A stretch of DNA of 64,000 nucleotides. It comes from Paenibacillus massiliensis 2301065 = DSM 16942. Lineage in GTDB: Bacteria; Bacillota; Bacilli; Paenibacillales; Paenibacillaceae. Where the stretch lies: NCBI RefSeq assembly GCF_000377505.1, contig NZ_KB898189.1, forward strand, positions 186,001 through 250,000. Direction: 5' to 3'. Within the stretch, counting starts at the first letter, position 1, and each line of letters starts with the position of its first letter. Made by a program: the position numbers and the translations under genes. Positions 1 through 7,768 of this stretch are shown one piece after another. The notes beneath the pieces are model-generated. The model had not been told where the DNA came from and ran no database searches. It saw only the letters and a list, made by a program, of their open reading frames with translations.

Positions 1-2
1 CG

Positions 3-50
3 TATGCAGGCGATAATGCCGACAACATTCTCTCTGGGGGCAGAAAGTAA
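3..50 (+). CDS. Possible 3' end of a gene cut by the window edge
   Basis: An open frame enters from the left edge and reads YAGDNADNILSGGRK before a TAA stop. About 35 bases later comes a clear hairpin terminator, which is what one expects after a real gene end. Only 15 residues are visible, too few to name a family. It could also be chance, since there is no upstream context. Confidence 0.3.
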   Translation, partial: YAGDNADNILSGGRK

Positions 51-83
51 AACCATAGGCATCATCGCTGCAATACACTTAAA

Positions 84-119
84 AAAGAAGCCATGCTCTA
101 GCATAGCTTCTTTCATTTT
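84..119. terminator. Bidirectional hairpin terminator
   Basis: GAAGCCATGC and GCATAGCTTC form a near-perfect stem with a four-base loop. A-runs on the left and T-rich sequence on the right let it work on both strands. It lies between the partial plus-strand frame at the edge and the end of the minus-strand riboswitch-controlled gene. Confidence 0.7.
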
Positions 120-185
120 ACATTAAATCTCAAATTTTGGAATAGATTATTTATATTTCCTTGTGAAAATTTATAGAATAAGTGG

Positions 186-800
186 CTACATCGTCTCCGT
201 ATGCAGGATCGCATCAGCCCGGTGGCAATAGAGAACGTCATCAGCACCCAGACTCTTGTACATGAGCCGGGAATGCCTGGAATCTGTAATAACTATTAGC
301 GGCCCACACGTCCATGAACGGCAAATTTGAATATACCGTGAGCACTGTGTCAGGCTACGCTCGAAGATATATAGCTTTTTGACCGGGAAAGAGGGAACTA
401 CCCATGTTTGCTCATGTCTGGTGTTCACGATGATTGTATGCTCGACACCAAGGCGCTCCAGTCGGGTCTTCTCCTCCGCATTGTTGGTCAGACCGGCGAC
501 CTTTTCCCCTCTGTATCTCAGCAGCTTAATGAACTCCTCGCCCTCACTTGTCGGAGCACAGACCACAATGTAGCCTTCCTTCTGCAGCTTGTCATAATCT
601 ATCGCTCTAGTGCTGGTGCCTGTGCAGGAGCTTCCAGAGTCGTAGCCGTCGTCATGATCCGCTCCCTCCTCCTTTCTCTGTTCACAGCCGGGGCCTTCCG
701 TCGTTACCGTGGGCAGTCCCGTTTCCTTTCTATTCAAGGTAGTAGTAGATTGCACTACTGTCCGCTTCGACGTCCCGTGTCCTGTTCGCTCCATTTTCAT
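186..800 (-). CDS. Rossmann-like protein under c-di-AMP riboswitch control
   Basis: 204 residues. The start has a good ribosome site (GAAGGAG, nine bases before ATG). The first ~70 residues are polar and low in hydrophobics. From about residue 72 the protein reads like a nucleotide-binding Rossmann fold (YIVVCAPTSEG, then KVAGLTNN and a GVEHTIIVNT strand), with a second alpha/beta stretch ending in SLGADDVLY. This resembles the N-terminal half of RCK/TrkA or dehydrogenase-type NAD-binding domains, but no family was firmly recognised. It is the first gene after a ydaO-type c-di-AMP riboswitch, a position often held by K+ uptake or wall-remodelling genes. A K+ gating or nucleotide-sensing role is therefore inference. 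An alternative start with a strong ribosome site at 655 lies in another frame (see findings). Confidence 0.6.
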   Translation of the reverse strand: MKMERTGHGTSKRTVVQSTTTLNRKETGLPTVTTEGPGCEQRKEEGADHDDGYDSGSSCTGTSTRAIDYDKLQKEGYIVVCAPTSEGEEFIKLLRYRGEKVAGLTNNAEEKTRLERLGVEHTIIVNTRHEQTWVVPSFPVKKLYIFERSLTQCSRYIQICRSWTCGPLIVITDSRHSRLMYKSLGADDVLYCHRADAILHTETM

Positions 801-952
801 TACTAAGCACTCCTTCGTTGTACAATCCGTTCCATATATTTAGCCTCTTGATTAAGCAATCGGTACTACTACAGACAAGGACCTGGTCCTCATCCTTGCA
901 GCTGTAACGAACACTCGCTCTAACCACGCATTCAGATTCATATAAATGCACA

Positions 953-986
953 GCAAAAAACCACAAAGGGTATCCTCTGTGGCTCC
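953..986 (-). terminator. Intrinsic terminator in the riboswitch leader
   Basis: On the minus strand CCACAGAGG and CCCTTTGTGG pair around a short loop and are followed by TTTTTT. It sits just downstream of the c-di-AMP aptamer and ~155 bases before the start codon at 800. It is therefore the likely expression platform, with ligand-bound RNA terminating here. Confidence 0.75.
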
Positions 987-1004
987 AACGGCGGTCACAT
1001 TGTA

Positions 1005-1192
1005 TTCATCCCCTCTACATACGCTTACGAGGTTAGCTGACGGATTCGGGCGGTAAGAGTCGCCCTACCTGTCCAGATGCCAACTGCATCTATTCAGGAT
1101 TCACCCCATAATGGCCAGATCTAAGACAATGAAGTAGCCATTGATTGGTTCCCCCGCTTTCCATGACGGAAATTAAGCGGCTTGCGTATTCA
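1005..1192 (-). ncRNA. c-di-AMP (ydaO/yuaA) riboswitch
   Basis: Read on the minus strand, the segment carries the hallmark conserved blocks of the ydaO class: GCCGCTTAA, then AGCGGGGGAACC, then GGGGTGAATCC, GGTAGGGCGACTC, and finally GAATCCGTCAGCTAACCTCG followed by TAAGCG. The order and spacing match the family as known from B. subtilis ydaO and ktrA leaders. A variable stem (GATGCAGTTGGCATC) occupies the usual variable arm. A terminator follows directly. In this class c-di-AMP binding normally turns the downstream gene off. The assignment was made by eye from remembered motifs, not by a covariance model. Confidence 0.9.
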
Positions 1193-1210
1193 ATTCGTGG
1201 AAACAGCTAA

Positions 1211-1239
1211 AATATACTCCCAACGCGGTGCAAAGTAAA
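1211..1239 (-). promoter_or_regulatory. Sigma-A-like promoter of the riboswitch transcript
   Basis: On the minus strand TTTACT (1239-1234) and TATATT (1216-1211) are separated by exactly 17 bases. Transcription would start near 1204, about ten bases before the aptamer, which fits well. Confidence 0.55.
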
Positions 1240-1410
1240 CCTCGATTCCGGTCAGAATTAACGATATTTCACGCTAAAACCGTGCAAGGCCAGCACAAAG
1301 GGCGTATGATCTTTGTTTCTCTCGATTTTGCTACATCTCCAGACATTCGGGGCTGCATAGCAAGTCATGCATTGGCCTATCGGCAACGAAGATATAAACA
1401 GCAAAGCAAG

Positions 1411-1630
1411 CTTGACTAGCTCCAATATGCGTATAGATCCGCTGCAAGCGGGGAGCCCTGTCGACCATTGTTAAGCTTGCTGTTCTTTCGAACGAAATTG
1501 AAAAGCTGATGAACAGCAAGCTTAAAGATGGGCACTCCATTTCTCTAGGGCTTCCCCGCTTTCCGCTAACCACACTCTCTACAAGATCATTAAAACCCGA
1601 AATCTTATTCGGTCAAAGTACTAGTAAGCT
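1411..1630. repeat. Hairpin-rich dispersed repeat, copy 1 (MITE-like)
   Basis: This ~220-base segment recurs at 58791-59004 in the same orientation. It has nested inverted repeats: an outer pair AAGCGGGGAGCCC / GGGCTTCCCCGCTT (1446-1458 and 1548-1561) and a perfect inner pair TTAAGCTTGCTGTTC / GAACAGCAAGCTTAA (1471-1485 and 1511-1525). The outer limits carry CTTGACTAG on the left and CTAGTAAG on the right, a possible short terminal inverted repeat. It holds no convincing gene. A non-autonomous mobile element is the best guess. The stretch 1240-1410 next to it shows nothing else recognisable. Confidence 0.7.
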
Positions 1631-1684
1631 TATAAGCTACATCGCACCTCAAGAGCCTATCTCGGATTTAATCGAGACAACGTA

Positions 1685-2785
1685 CTAGTTATTTCCTAGC
1701 GCTCTCAGAGCCTGATCCAGCTGACGGAAGCTCTCGTGCAAGCGATCCTGAGGAATATCTGCATAGCGATCTCCCAGACTCAGCTCATAGTAGCAGCTAT
1801 CCTCACCTGTCGCATGCAGGTATGAAGTGAAGCCGATGCCCGACTGCTCCATGACGGCTATCAAAATCGGCTCAAGCTCTTGCTTCGAGGCCTTGAAATG
1901 GACGTGAAACATATTCGATACTGGCACCTCGGGTAGCGTGCACGTGGCGTGACAGGCATTGAACTGAGCTGCGGCTTCCTTCGCCTTAAGATAATAGTGC
2001 TCCATTTTGCCTATGCGCTGTGTCAGGTAATAGTCTGCGCTCAGAATGTAAGGATACAGGCTGATCAGGTCTCCACCGTACCTCCTCTTCCAGCGCTTGG
2101 ATTCGTCTATGAAGTCAGCACTGCCGGTTAGAATTGCACCAGCAACACTGCCGACACCTTTATAGAAGGAAATGTACACACTATCAAATAAGCTGCACAG
2201 CTCTGCCACAGTTCTTCCATAGTAAGGTGTTACCTCCAGCAGCCTGGCTCCATCCAGATGCAGTCGGATGCCCTGACCACGGCAGTAATCCGCAATCGCC
2301 ACCAGCTCCTCATAGGAGGGAAGCTGACCGCCAATCTCACGCTGGGGCAGCTCCAGCAGCAGACAGGACACGGGCGTATCCAGTGCCTGCACATCCTCCA
2401 ACGTAATCAGACGATGCTCGTCAGCTAGCAAAATAGGCTCAATATGATGTAGCTCCTTCAGTCCATCCTCCTCATGAATCTCCAGGTGGCACAGTGGATG
2501 ATAAGCCACCCGCTTGAGGCTGACCCGGTCACACCATATGCGCAGGGCAATCTGCTGCGCCATCGTCCCACTGGGAAAGAACACCGCCGCTTCCTTCCCG
2601 GTCAGTTGTGCAAGACGGTGCTCGAAATTCTCAATAATCTCTCCTTTGCCATACATATCGCTATCCAGCTCAGGGTCCAGTTGTTCCAACGCTTCGGTAA
2701 GTACACGAAGCTTCCGGTCATGATGGCCGCCGAGCGGGTAAGGCGCCTGACGATAGGCTTCTCTTAACGGGGACAATTCCGCCAT
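1685..2785 (-). CDS. Threonine aldolase family (beta-eliminating) PLP enzyme
   Basis: 366 residues from the ATG at 2785, chosen because AAGGAG lies nine bases upstream; an upstream in-frame ATG at 2827 lacks this. The fold-type I PLP signature is clear: a glycine-rich SGTMAQQ near residue 75, LDGARL with the cofactor-binding Asp near 178, and SFYKGVGS with the Schiff-base Lys near 209. Family members cleave L-threonine or L-allo-threonine to glycine and acetaldehyde. Length is slightly above the usual ~340. It follows the LysR gene on the same strand, separated by a decamer repeat. Other beta-eliminating amino-acid lyases of the same superfamily remain possible. Confidence 0.88.
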   Translation of the reverse strand: MAELSPLREAYRQAPYPLGGHHDRKLRVLTEALEQLDPELDSDMYGKGEIIENFEHRLAQLTGKEAAVFFPSGTMAQQIALRIWCDRVSLKRVAYHPLCHLEIHEEDGLKELHHIEPILLADEHRLITLEDVQALDTPVSCLLLELPQREIGGQLPSYEELVAIADYCRGQGIRLHLDGARLLEVTPYYGRTVAELCSLFDSVYISFYKGVGSVAGAILTGSADFIDESKRWKRRYGGDLISLYPYILSADYYLTQRIGKMEHYYLKAKEAAAQFNACHATCTLPEVPVSNMFHVHFKASKQELEPILIAVMEQSGIGFTSYLHATGEDSCYYELSLGDRYADIPQDRLHESFRQLDQALRALGNN

Positions 2786-2854
2786 ACTGAATACACTCCT
2801 TCGAATGCCATAATGTATATTTTTCATGAAGAACTCATGCGGGTCAGCCCGCGG

Positions 2855-3050
2855 AGTGACTTTTGGTGACTTCAGGTCACTTCAAGGTCACTTCAGGTGA
2901 CTTCAGGTGATTTTAGGTGACTTTAGGTGATTTTAGGTGACTTTAGGTGACTTTAGGTCACTCGGTCAATCTAGGTCAATCTAGGTCACTTTAGGTCACT
3001 CTAGGTCACTCTAATTTACTCTAGTTCACTCTAAGTCACTCTAGGTAACC
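2855..3050. repeat. Tandem ~10-bp repeat, about 19 units
   Basis: The core unit is GGTGACTTTA, drifting to GGTCACTTCA, GGTCAATCTA and GGTCACTCTA. Units at the left carry GGTGA and units at the right GGTCA, so the array changes in blocks. The period is almost exactly one DNA helical turn. It fills the gap between the LysR stop and the aldolase leader. No open frame runs through it. Confidence 0.9.
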
Positions 3051-3064
3051 ACAGGCTGTCTGTC

Positions 3065-4012
3065 TTATAGATACGTCACTTGTGCCAGTCCCGCCTGCTC
3101 CTCGCGCCACCGTGGTGCATGCTGTCTCACCGTCTCAAGGAAGGCTAGCATAGCCTGGGACTGCCACTTCTTCGTATGGTATACCAGCTGAGTAGCCACC
3201 CTTTGCCCATCATCGTTCCAGTTCAAGCGAACCAGCTTGCCATCCTGTATTTCCTTGTGGACGGTGATGTAGGGGAGGAAGGACAAGCCTAATCCATTCG
3301 CTACGCATTGCTTGATAGCCTCGATGCTCCAGAACTCAAGACTCGGATCGGGTACGATTCCGGATTTATGCAGATGCCTCTCAAATAAAGTCCGGTAGGA
3401 GCAGCCTGACTCGGTGAACAGAATACTCTCTTCCTTCAGCTGGCCGGGCTCCACCATTAGAGAACACGCGAGTGGATGATTCGGAGCAGCGATAAGCGCC
3501 ATGTTCTCTTGTACCAGCGTCTCGATATGCAGATCCCTCTCCTCTGCCTCTGGCTGGAGGATAAAGGCTACGTCCAGGTCACCTGCTCGAATGAGGGACA
3601 GCATTTCCCAGCATAACCCTGGCTTCAAAATGATGCGCACCTGCGGATACCGCTCCCGGTATTCTCGAATAATCGAGGGTAAACGAAAAGCAGCCAGAGA
3701 CTCTGGTGCACCGATACGAATCGTTCCACTCGTCTCCACATCCGTACTAAGAGCATTCTCTGCCATGGCGTGCATGCGGTAGATTTCCTGTGCATACGGA
3801 AGCAATCGCTCTCCTGCTGTAGTAAGACGAATTGTACGACCAATACGGTCAAAAAGGGGTTTCCCCAGCTCATTTTCCAGAGCCTGAATCTGCGAGGTAA
3901 TACTAGATTGTGCATAATCCAGCTTTAATGCGGCCTTGGTAAAGCTGCCCGTCTCGACAACGACCAGAAAGGTGAATAAATGTCGGGATTCGATGCTGAT
4001 CAGTCCTTCCAT
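3065..4012 (-). CDS. LysR-family transcriptional regulator
   Basis: 315 residues from the ATG at 4012 (MEGLISIESRHLFTF), the normal LysR beginning; the longer frame would overlap the divergent transporter. Residues ~8-65 form the winged HTH (ETGSFTKAALKLDYAQSSIT, then ALENELGKPLF). The remainder is the periplasmic-binding-like co-inducer domain (RIGAPESLAAF, EFWSIEAIKQCV, GLGLSFLPYITV). It is divergently placed against an amino-acid exporter gene, the classic arrangement for a LysR that controls its neighbour, so a role in sensing an exported amino acid is likely but inferred. The aldolase downstream on the same strand may be co-transcribed. Confidence 0.92.
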   Translation of the reverse strand: MEGLISIESRHLFTFLVVVETGSFTKAALKLDYAQSSITSQIQALENELGKPLFDRIGRTIRLTTAGERLLPYAQEIYRMHAMAENALSTDVETSGTIRIGAPESLAAFRLPSIIREYRERYPQVRIILKPGLCWEMLSLIRAGDLDVAFILQPEAEERDLHIETLVQENMALIAAPNHPLACSLMVEPGQLKEESILFTESGCSYRTLFERHLHKSGIVPDPSLEFWSIEAIKQCVANGLGLSFLPYITVHKEIQDGKLVRLNWNDDGQRVATQLVYHTKKWQSQAMLAFLETVRQHAPRWREEQAGLAQVTYL

Positions 4013-4107
4013 CGGTTTTTCGAATGGAAAACATTCAAAACTTCCGTTTTTCAGATGGGTATATTGTCTGTTACGTTGATAAAAAAAGCAAGAGAGGAAT
4101 AACGCTA

Positions 4108-5409
4108 ATGACATCCCAATCCAAGCTACTCCACAAAACCATCGGAATGCCGCAGGCGATTGCCCTGTATATCAGTGCGGTGCTGGGCTCCGGCATCCTG
4201 CTCGTACCGGGGTTGGCCGCCGAGGTGGCTGGTCCTGCCTCATTGGCAGCCTGGGGGCTGATGATTGTGCTGATTCTACCGATGGCTCTCAGTATGGGGC
4301 TACTCTCCGCCAAATACCCCAATGCCGGGGGCGTATCCCATTATGTAACGCTAGCTTTTGGTGAACGGGCCGGGGCATTGATCGGCTGGTTCTTCCTGAT
4401 GTCCGTGCCGATTGGTGCACCTGTAGCCGCCTTGACTGGTGCTGGCTACCTGACCGCCGCCCTCGGGCTTGGCGAGACAGCGCGTATCACCATTGCCTCT
4501 ATTACCATCGTGGTCGCGCTGCTGATCAACTGGATCGGCATGAAGCTCGCCGGGCGCATTCAGGTGGCCGTCGTCCTGTCTATTACGGCCGTACTGCTGT
4601 TCACCTTCATAGCAGCGATACCCTATATGTCCGTGGAGCATTTGACTCCCTTCGCGCCTCATGGCTGGACCAGTGTCGGTCAGGCTGGAGCGCTGCTGTT
4701 CTGGTGCTTCATCGGCTGGGAGGCTGTGTCCCATCTGTCTGAGGAATTCAAGGACCCACAGCGTGCTGCCATTCGCGGAGTGACCATCGCCGCGCTGCTC
4801 GTAGGTGTCCTGTATTTCATGACAGCACTGGCTACAGTAGCTACTAATAGCTATATCATTGCAGGCTCAGATGCTTCCCTGATCTGGATCATCAGCCAGC
4901 CGCTTGGCATATACGGAGCTGTGCTGACAGGGGCTACGGGCTTGTTCATCTGCATGGCTACGATCATTGCCTACGTCGGCGCGTCCTCCAGAGTCGCCTA
5001 TGCCCTAGCCAGACAAAGAGCAGCCCCTGGCTGGATGGGCAAGCTGTCCAGCAAATATCTTACACCGATAGGAGCGTTGGGCTTCCTGAGCCTATGCTTT
5101 ATCCTAGTTATGTTCCTGTATGGCAGTGGCCTCGTGTCGCTGACGACCCTGATTCAGCTACCGAATGCCTCGTTTATTCTGACCTATCTGGGCGGCTGTG
5201 CTGCAGGGGTCCGTCTCCTGAAGGGTAATCGCTTCGGACAATGGATTAGCGGGATCTCCTTCGGAGCCACTGCTGTCGTGTTTCCTTTCACAGGCTGGGC
5301 GATGCTGTACCCGGGAGTCGTGCTGCTGGTCTTCGTACTTATTCGCTGGCTGCGAGGACGAAAATCCATCATTGTTGAGGAAAAGGGTGCACAGACCCGG
5401 CGAGTGTAG
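4108..5409 (+). CDS. APC-family amino-acid permease, YjeH-like exporter
   Basis: 433 residues from the ATG at 4108, preceded by AGAGAGGA. About 12 hydrophobic segments. The N-terminal IALYISAVLGSGILLVPG carries the GSG-type substrate-binding helix of the APC superfamily, followed by YPNAGGVSHYVTLAFG and LFWCFIGWEAVSHL. Both stretches resemble E. coli YjeH, an exporter of methionine and branched-chain amino acids. The divergent LysR gene supports an inducible exporter. Export rather than import is inferred from the YjeH likeness. The gene is followed by a hairpin that also begins the first CRISPR leader. Confidence 0.85.
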   Translation: MTSQSKLLHKTIGMPQAIALYISAVLGSGILLVPGLAAEVAGPASLAAWGLMIVLILPMALSMGLLSAKYPNAGGVSHYVTLAFGERAGALIGWFFLMSVPIGAPVAALTGAGYLTAALGLGETARITIASITIVVALLINWIGMKLAGRIQVAVVLSITAVLLFTFIAAIPYMSVEHLTPFAPHGWTSVGQAGALLFWCFIGWEAVSHLSEEFKDPQRAAIRGVTIAALLVGVLYFMTALATVATNSYIIAGSDASLIWIISQPLGIYGAVLTGATGLFICMATIIAYVGASSRVAYALARQRAAPGWMGKLSSKYLTPIGALGFLSLCFILVMFLYGSGLVSLTTLIQLPNASFILTYLGGCAAGVRLLKGNRFGQWISGISFGATAVVFPFTGWAMLYPGVVLLVFVLIRWLRGRKSIIVEEKGAQTRRV

Positions 5410-5439
5410 CCGAGTAACGGAGCGGAAGACAGAAAGGCG

Positions 5440-5630
5440 GAATGATGAGGTGCGAATGCCAAGCTCACATGATTTCCCCGGGGGATTCGCACCTCAGATT
5501 TTGTCGAATTGAAGTCGAATGTGGATGAAATGTGAACAAGATCTATTTTAAAAGTCGGGGAAGATTTCCATTTGAACGGATGTACGCTAAAATAAGAGCT
5601 GGATGCAGCGTATTTACGATGTTTTCCGCT
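5440..5630 (+). promoter_or_regulatory. CRISPR leader 1, with hairpin at its 5' end
   Basis: This A/T-rich 190-base stretch directly precedes repeat 1 and is closely similar to 8125-8313 before array 2. Shared blocks include ATTCGCACCTCAGATTTTGT, GTCGAATGTGGAT, AATGTGAACAAGA, GCTGGATGCAGCG and ACGATGTTTTCCGCT. At its left end GAGGTGCGAAT (5447) and ATTCGCACCTC (5485) form a stem followed by a T-run, which could also end the permease transcript. No gene lies here. Confidence 0.8.
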
Positions 5631-5998
5631 GTCGCACTCTATATGAGTGCGTGGATTGAAATATTTGCTTCATATTTAATATTTATTACTTTTCCAAGTC
5701 GCACTCTATATGAGTGCGTGGATTGAAATCGTCTAAGTAATAAGTAATCAGTTCCCCGACCTCTGTCGCACTCTATATGAGTGCGTGGATTGAAATTGGG
5801 TACGGTCAGGCCATATATATCGATCACGGTAGTCGCACTCTATATGAGTGCGTGGATTGAAATAGAATTTTGGCAGGCTGCTGGCTATTTATTGTCGCGT
5901 CGCACTCTATATGAGTGCGTGGATTGAAATAATTGTCCCAAACTCTGAATTGCAATCAATGTTCCAGTCGCACTCTATATGGATGCGTGGATTGAAAT
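5631..5998 (+). CRISPR. CRISPR array 1, type I-C-like, 6 repeats / 5 spacers
   Basis: Repeats are 32 bp, beginning GTCGCACTCTATATGAG and ending TGCGTGGATTGAAAT, at 5631, 5698, 5765, 5832, 5899 and 5967. Spacers are 35, 35, 35, 35 and 36 bp. The final repeat carries changed bases in the stem (GGATGCG instead of GAGTGCG), marking the leader-distal end, so the leader is on the left. The repeat form, with a short stem and ATTGAAAT tail, matches subtype I-C. No cas gene is present in the window, so activity would need Cas proteins encoded elsewhere. Confidence 0.97.
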
Positions 5999-6091
5999 TT
6001 CAGCCCCGTTCTCAACAGCAGAATTCCTTCACCTTCGGCATAAAAGACTTTATTGATTCCACATGGCAAGAAGCATATCTTCTTCTTGCAC

Positions 6092-6125
6092 GAAAAAAAG
6101 AGCAGAATAATCTGCTCTTTTAAAA
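6092..6125. terminator. Bidirectional terminator between array 1 and the peptide gene
   Basis: AAAAGAGCAGA and TCTGCTCTTTT pair perfectly around AATAA, with A- and T-runs on both flanks. It can end the CRISPR array transcript from the left and the receptor/pro-peptide transcript from the right. Between 5999 and 6091 nothing else is recognisable. Confidence 0.85.
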
Positions 6126-6180
6126 CAAGCTATTCACCTCTACCTTACCTGCTCACTGGAGCAACACCTAATTAAGAGAG

Positions 6181-6294
6181 TTACGCTCCTCCAATTTGAT
6201 CCCGAACTTGAATTGGCCCGGGTAGTTGAATGGGCAAAGTAAACATAAATAAAATACTAGCTACGATGGATAGTGTTACCAATCTTTTCATCAT
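6181..6294 (-). CDS. Pro-peptide of a peptide-signalling (AloP/AimP/Phr-like) pair
   Basis: 37 codons. The frame starts with two adjacent ATGs (6294, 6291), with AAAGGTGTGG about ten bases upstream. The product is MMKR, then a 16-residue hydrophobic stretch (LVTLSIVASILFMFTL), then a short tail that ends QVRDQIGGA. A positively charged start, a membrane-crossing core and a small polar C-terminus is the layout of exported quorum-sensing pro-peptides in Bacillales. Phage arbitrium peptides such as SAIRGA and GMPRGA also end in -GA, so a C-terminal hexapeptide DQIGGA is an attractive mature signal, though the cleavage point is a guess. The gene overlaps the last 38 bases of the receptor gene in another frame, as expected for a co-transcribed receptor/peptide cassette. 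Confidence 0.75.
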   Translation of the reverse strand: MMKRLVTLSIVASILFMFTLPIQLPGPIQVRDQIGGA

Positions 6295-7675
6295 TGTTTA
6301 ACCACACCTTTTCCACGAGATTTAGAAAGCCATCTTTAATCTCAGGAAGCGCATGCTCCTGAAAGTGTAAGAATAAACCCATGCAGTTTAAAAAGTAAGT
6401 CTTATTATTAATAATATGTGACTTTGACATAGCATACATCAAATATTTATAGCCATAACTATACATTGAGCGATATAGGTAATAGTAGGCTAATTCATAT
6501 CCAAATCGTACAAACTGCTCTGGAATTACTTGCTTGGCGTAGATTTCATTTAACTCCATCTCCTGCTCAATAAGCGAATTGATTACTGTGTCAAAGCGCC
6601 AAAGTATGTGATCTACATCAACATCATATCGGTTAGCTGCGATCAATACATTTAACAATTTGGTGACCAACTCGGTATTCGTTATATTTGTTGTATCTAT
6701 ATACTGAACATAGTCTTGGAGTACGCTCACATCCCCTGACAAAAGTTTATTTACGTAAGTATTTCCTTCAGCCCAATGCTGGAACAAGTTCATCCAATGA
6801 ACGGTATCCTCATCCGTCTCTTTGACCCAGTCTAAATTGGCATAAGCATCTGTATATTGTAGCGCTTGTTGGTAATCCTCTCTGGCTTCACACACACTTG
6901 CACATAGCAGGTCAGCATAAGTGATATATACGAATAGAGGACGACTCAACTTTTCAAAAGAAGCCTCACGCTTACTAGTGTGTTGATGCTTTATTGAATA
7001 CTGGATTCTCGCTTTTTCCTTCATTCTGCCTGCTACTTCTTCAACTTGATCCCATTCACGCAAAGAACGGTACACGTTAGCCAAATCTTTTAGTGCATCA
7101 AGTTGATCAATCTCATCCAGACGCTCCACATAAGGTTCAAATAATGTAGCAGCTCTTAGGTTCTGGGGCTGATCATCACCAATACGGATCTTGAACAGCC
7201 TGTACTGGCACACTGCAAGCCGTTCCGAATGCTGGTGCTTCTCGCTAAAAGCAACATTCTCATATAGAATCTTCGCTGCGGCATAATGCTCTTGCGCAAA
7301 AAACTCCTCTGCCAACTCAAATACCAGTCCAGCATAGTAGGTTACATTCTCCATAAGCACATTCGCCACTTGGGCTATGCAGTCCAGCCGATTCAGCTCC
7401 ATGCAGCGCTGTAGGAATACCCTGGCCCTTCGCCAATCCACGGATGCCTCAAGCAACGATTCCTGTATATATCGACTGTAAAAGTAATCCTCAGGCTTCT
7501 TCATGGCCCTCGTAACACAATCTAACTGATGTACAGACATGATGCGATTGCTCATCAGCATCCCACTGATTGTCCCTGCATTCAGCCCTGCTATTGAAGC
7601 AAATTGACTCATGTTCAGGCTAAGCTTGTGTAAATAATCCTGAATTTCTGTCCGAATCGTAGGTGTGATTTGCAT
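6257..7675 (-). CDS. HTH-TPR-type peptide receptor/regulator (AloR/AimR/RNPP-like)
   Basis: 472 residues from the ATG at 7675 (AAAGGGTGG seven bases upstream). Residues ~15-65 hold a helix-turn-helix (MSQFASIAGLNAGTISGMLM, then SVHQLDCVTRAM). The rest is all-helical with degenerate TPR-like pairs (FFAQEHYAAAKILYENVAF, LKDLANVYRSLREWDQVEEV, LLCASVCEAREDYQQALQYT) and an aromatic C-terminal bundle (YYLYRSMYSYGYKYLMYAM). This is the architecture of the RNPP superfamily and of the AimR-related AloR regulators described in Paenibacillus. The overlapping downstream pro-peptide gene strengthens the call. It would bind its re-imported peptide in the cytoplasm and change DNA binding. The insertion between two CRISPR arrays, opposite to their direction, is unusual. 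Target genes are unknown. Confidence 0.8.
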   Translation of the reverse strand: MQITPTIRTEIQDYLHKLSLNMSQFASIAGLNAGTISGMLMSNRIMSVHQLDCVTRAMKKPEDYFYSRYIQESLLEASVDWRRARVFLQRCMELNRLDCIAQVANVLMENVTYYAGLVFELAEEFFAQEHYAAAKILYENVAFSEKHQHSERLAVCQYRLFKIRIGDDQPQNLRAATLFEPYVERLDEIDQLDALKDLANVYRSLREWDQVEEVAGRMKEKARIQYSIKHQHTSKREASFEKLSRPLFVYITYADLLCASVCEAREDYQQALQYTDAYANLDWVKETDEDTVHWMNLFQHWAEGNTYVNKLLSGDVSVLQDYVQYIDTTNITNTELVTKLLNVLIAANRYDVDVDHILWRFDTVINSLIEQEMELNEIYAKQVIPEQFVRFGYELAYYYLYRSMYSYGYKYLMYAMSKSHIINNKTYFLNCMGLFLHFQEHALPEIKDGFLNLVEKVWLNNDEKIGNTIHRS

Positions 7676-7768
7676 CAAAAACCACCCTTTCAACGTCAAC
7701 TCGAAACTTAACAGTGCTAATCATGCTATGTAGTCGTAAGTACGCTGCAACATTGCTTAACTATTCAT

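Noticed and set aside
730..966. 78-codon minus-strand frame between the riboswitch terminator and the Rossmann-like gene
   Set aside because: It begins within the terminator's T-run, has no ribosome site and overlaps the better supported gene start at 800.
1228..1573. Short frames on both strands over the first dispersed repeat
   Set aside because: They run through the palindromic element and its flank, lack ribosome sites and resemble no protein.
5532..6123. Small plus-strand frames reading MSAWIEI repeatedly
   Set aside because: They are translations of the CRISPR repeat (ATGAGTGCGTGGATTGAAAT), not genes.
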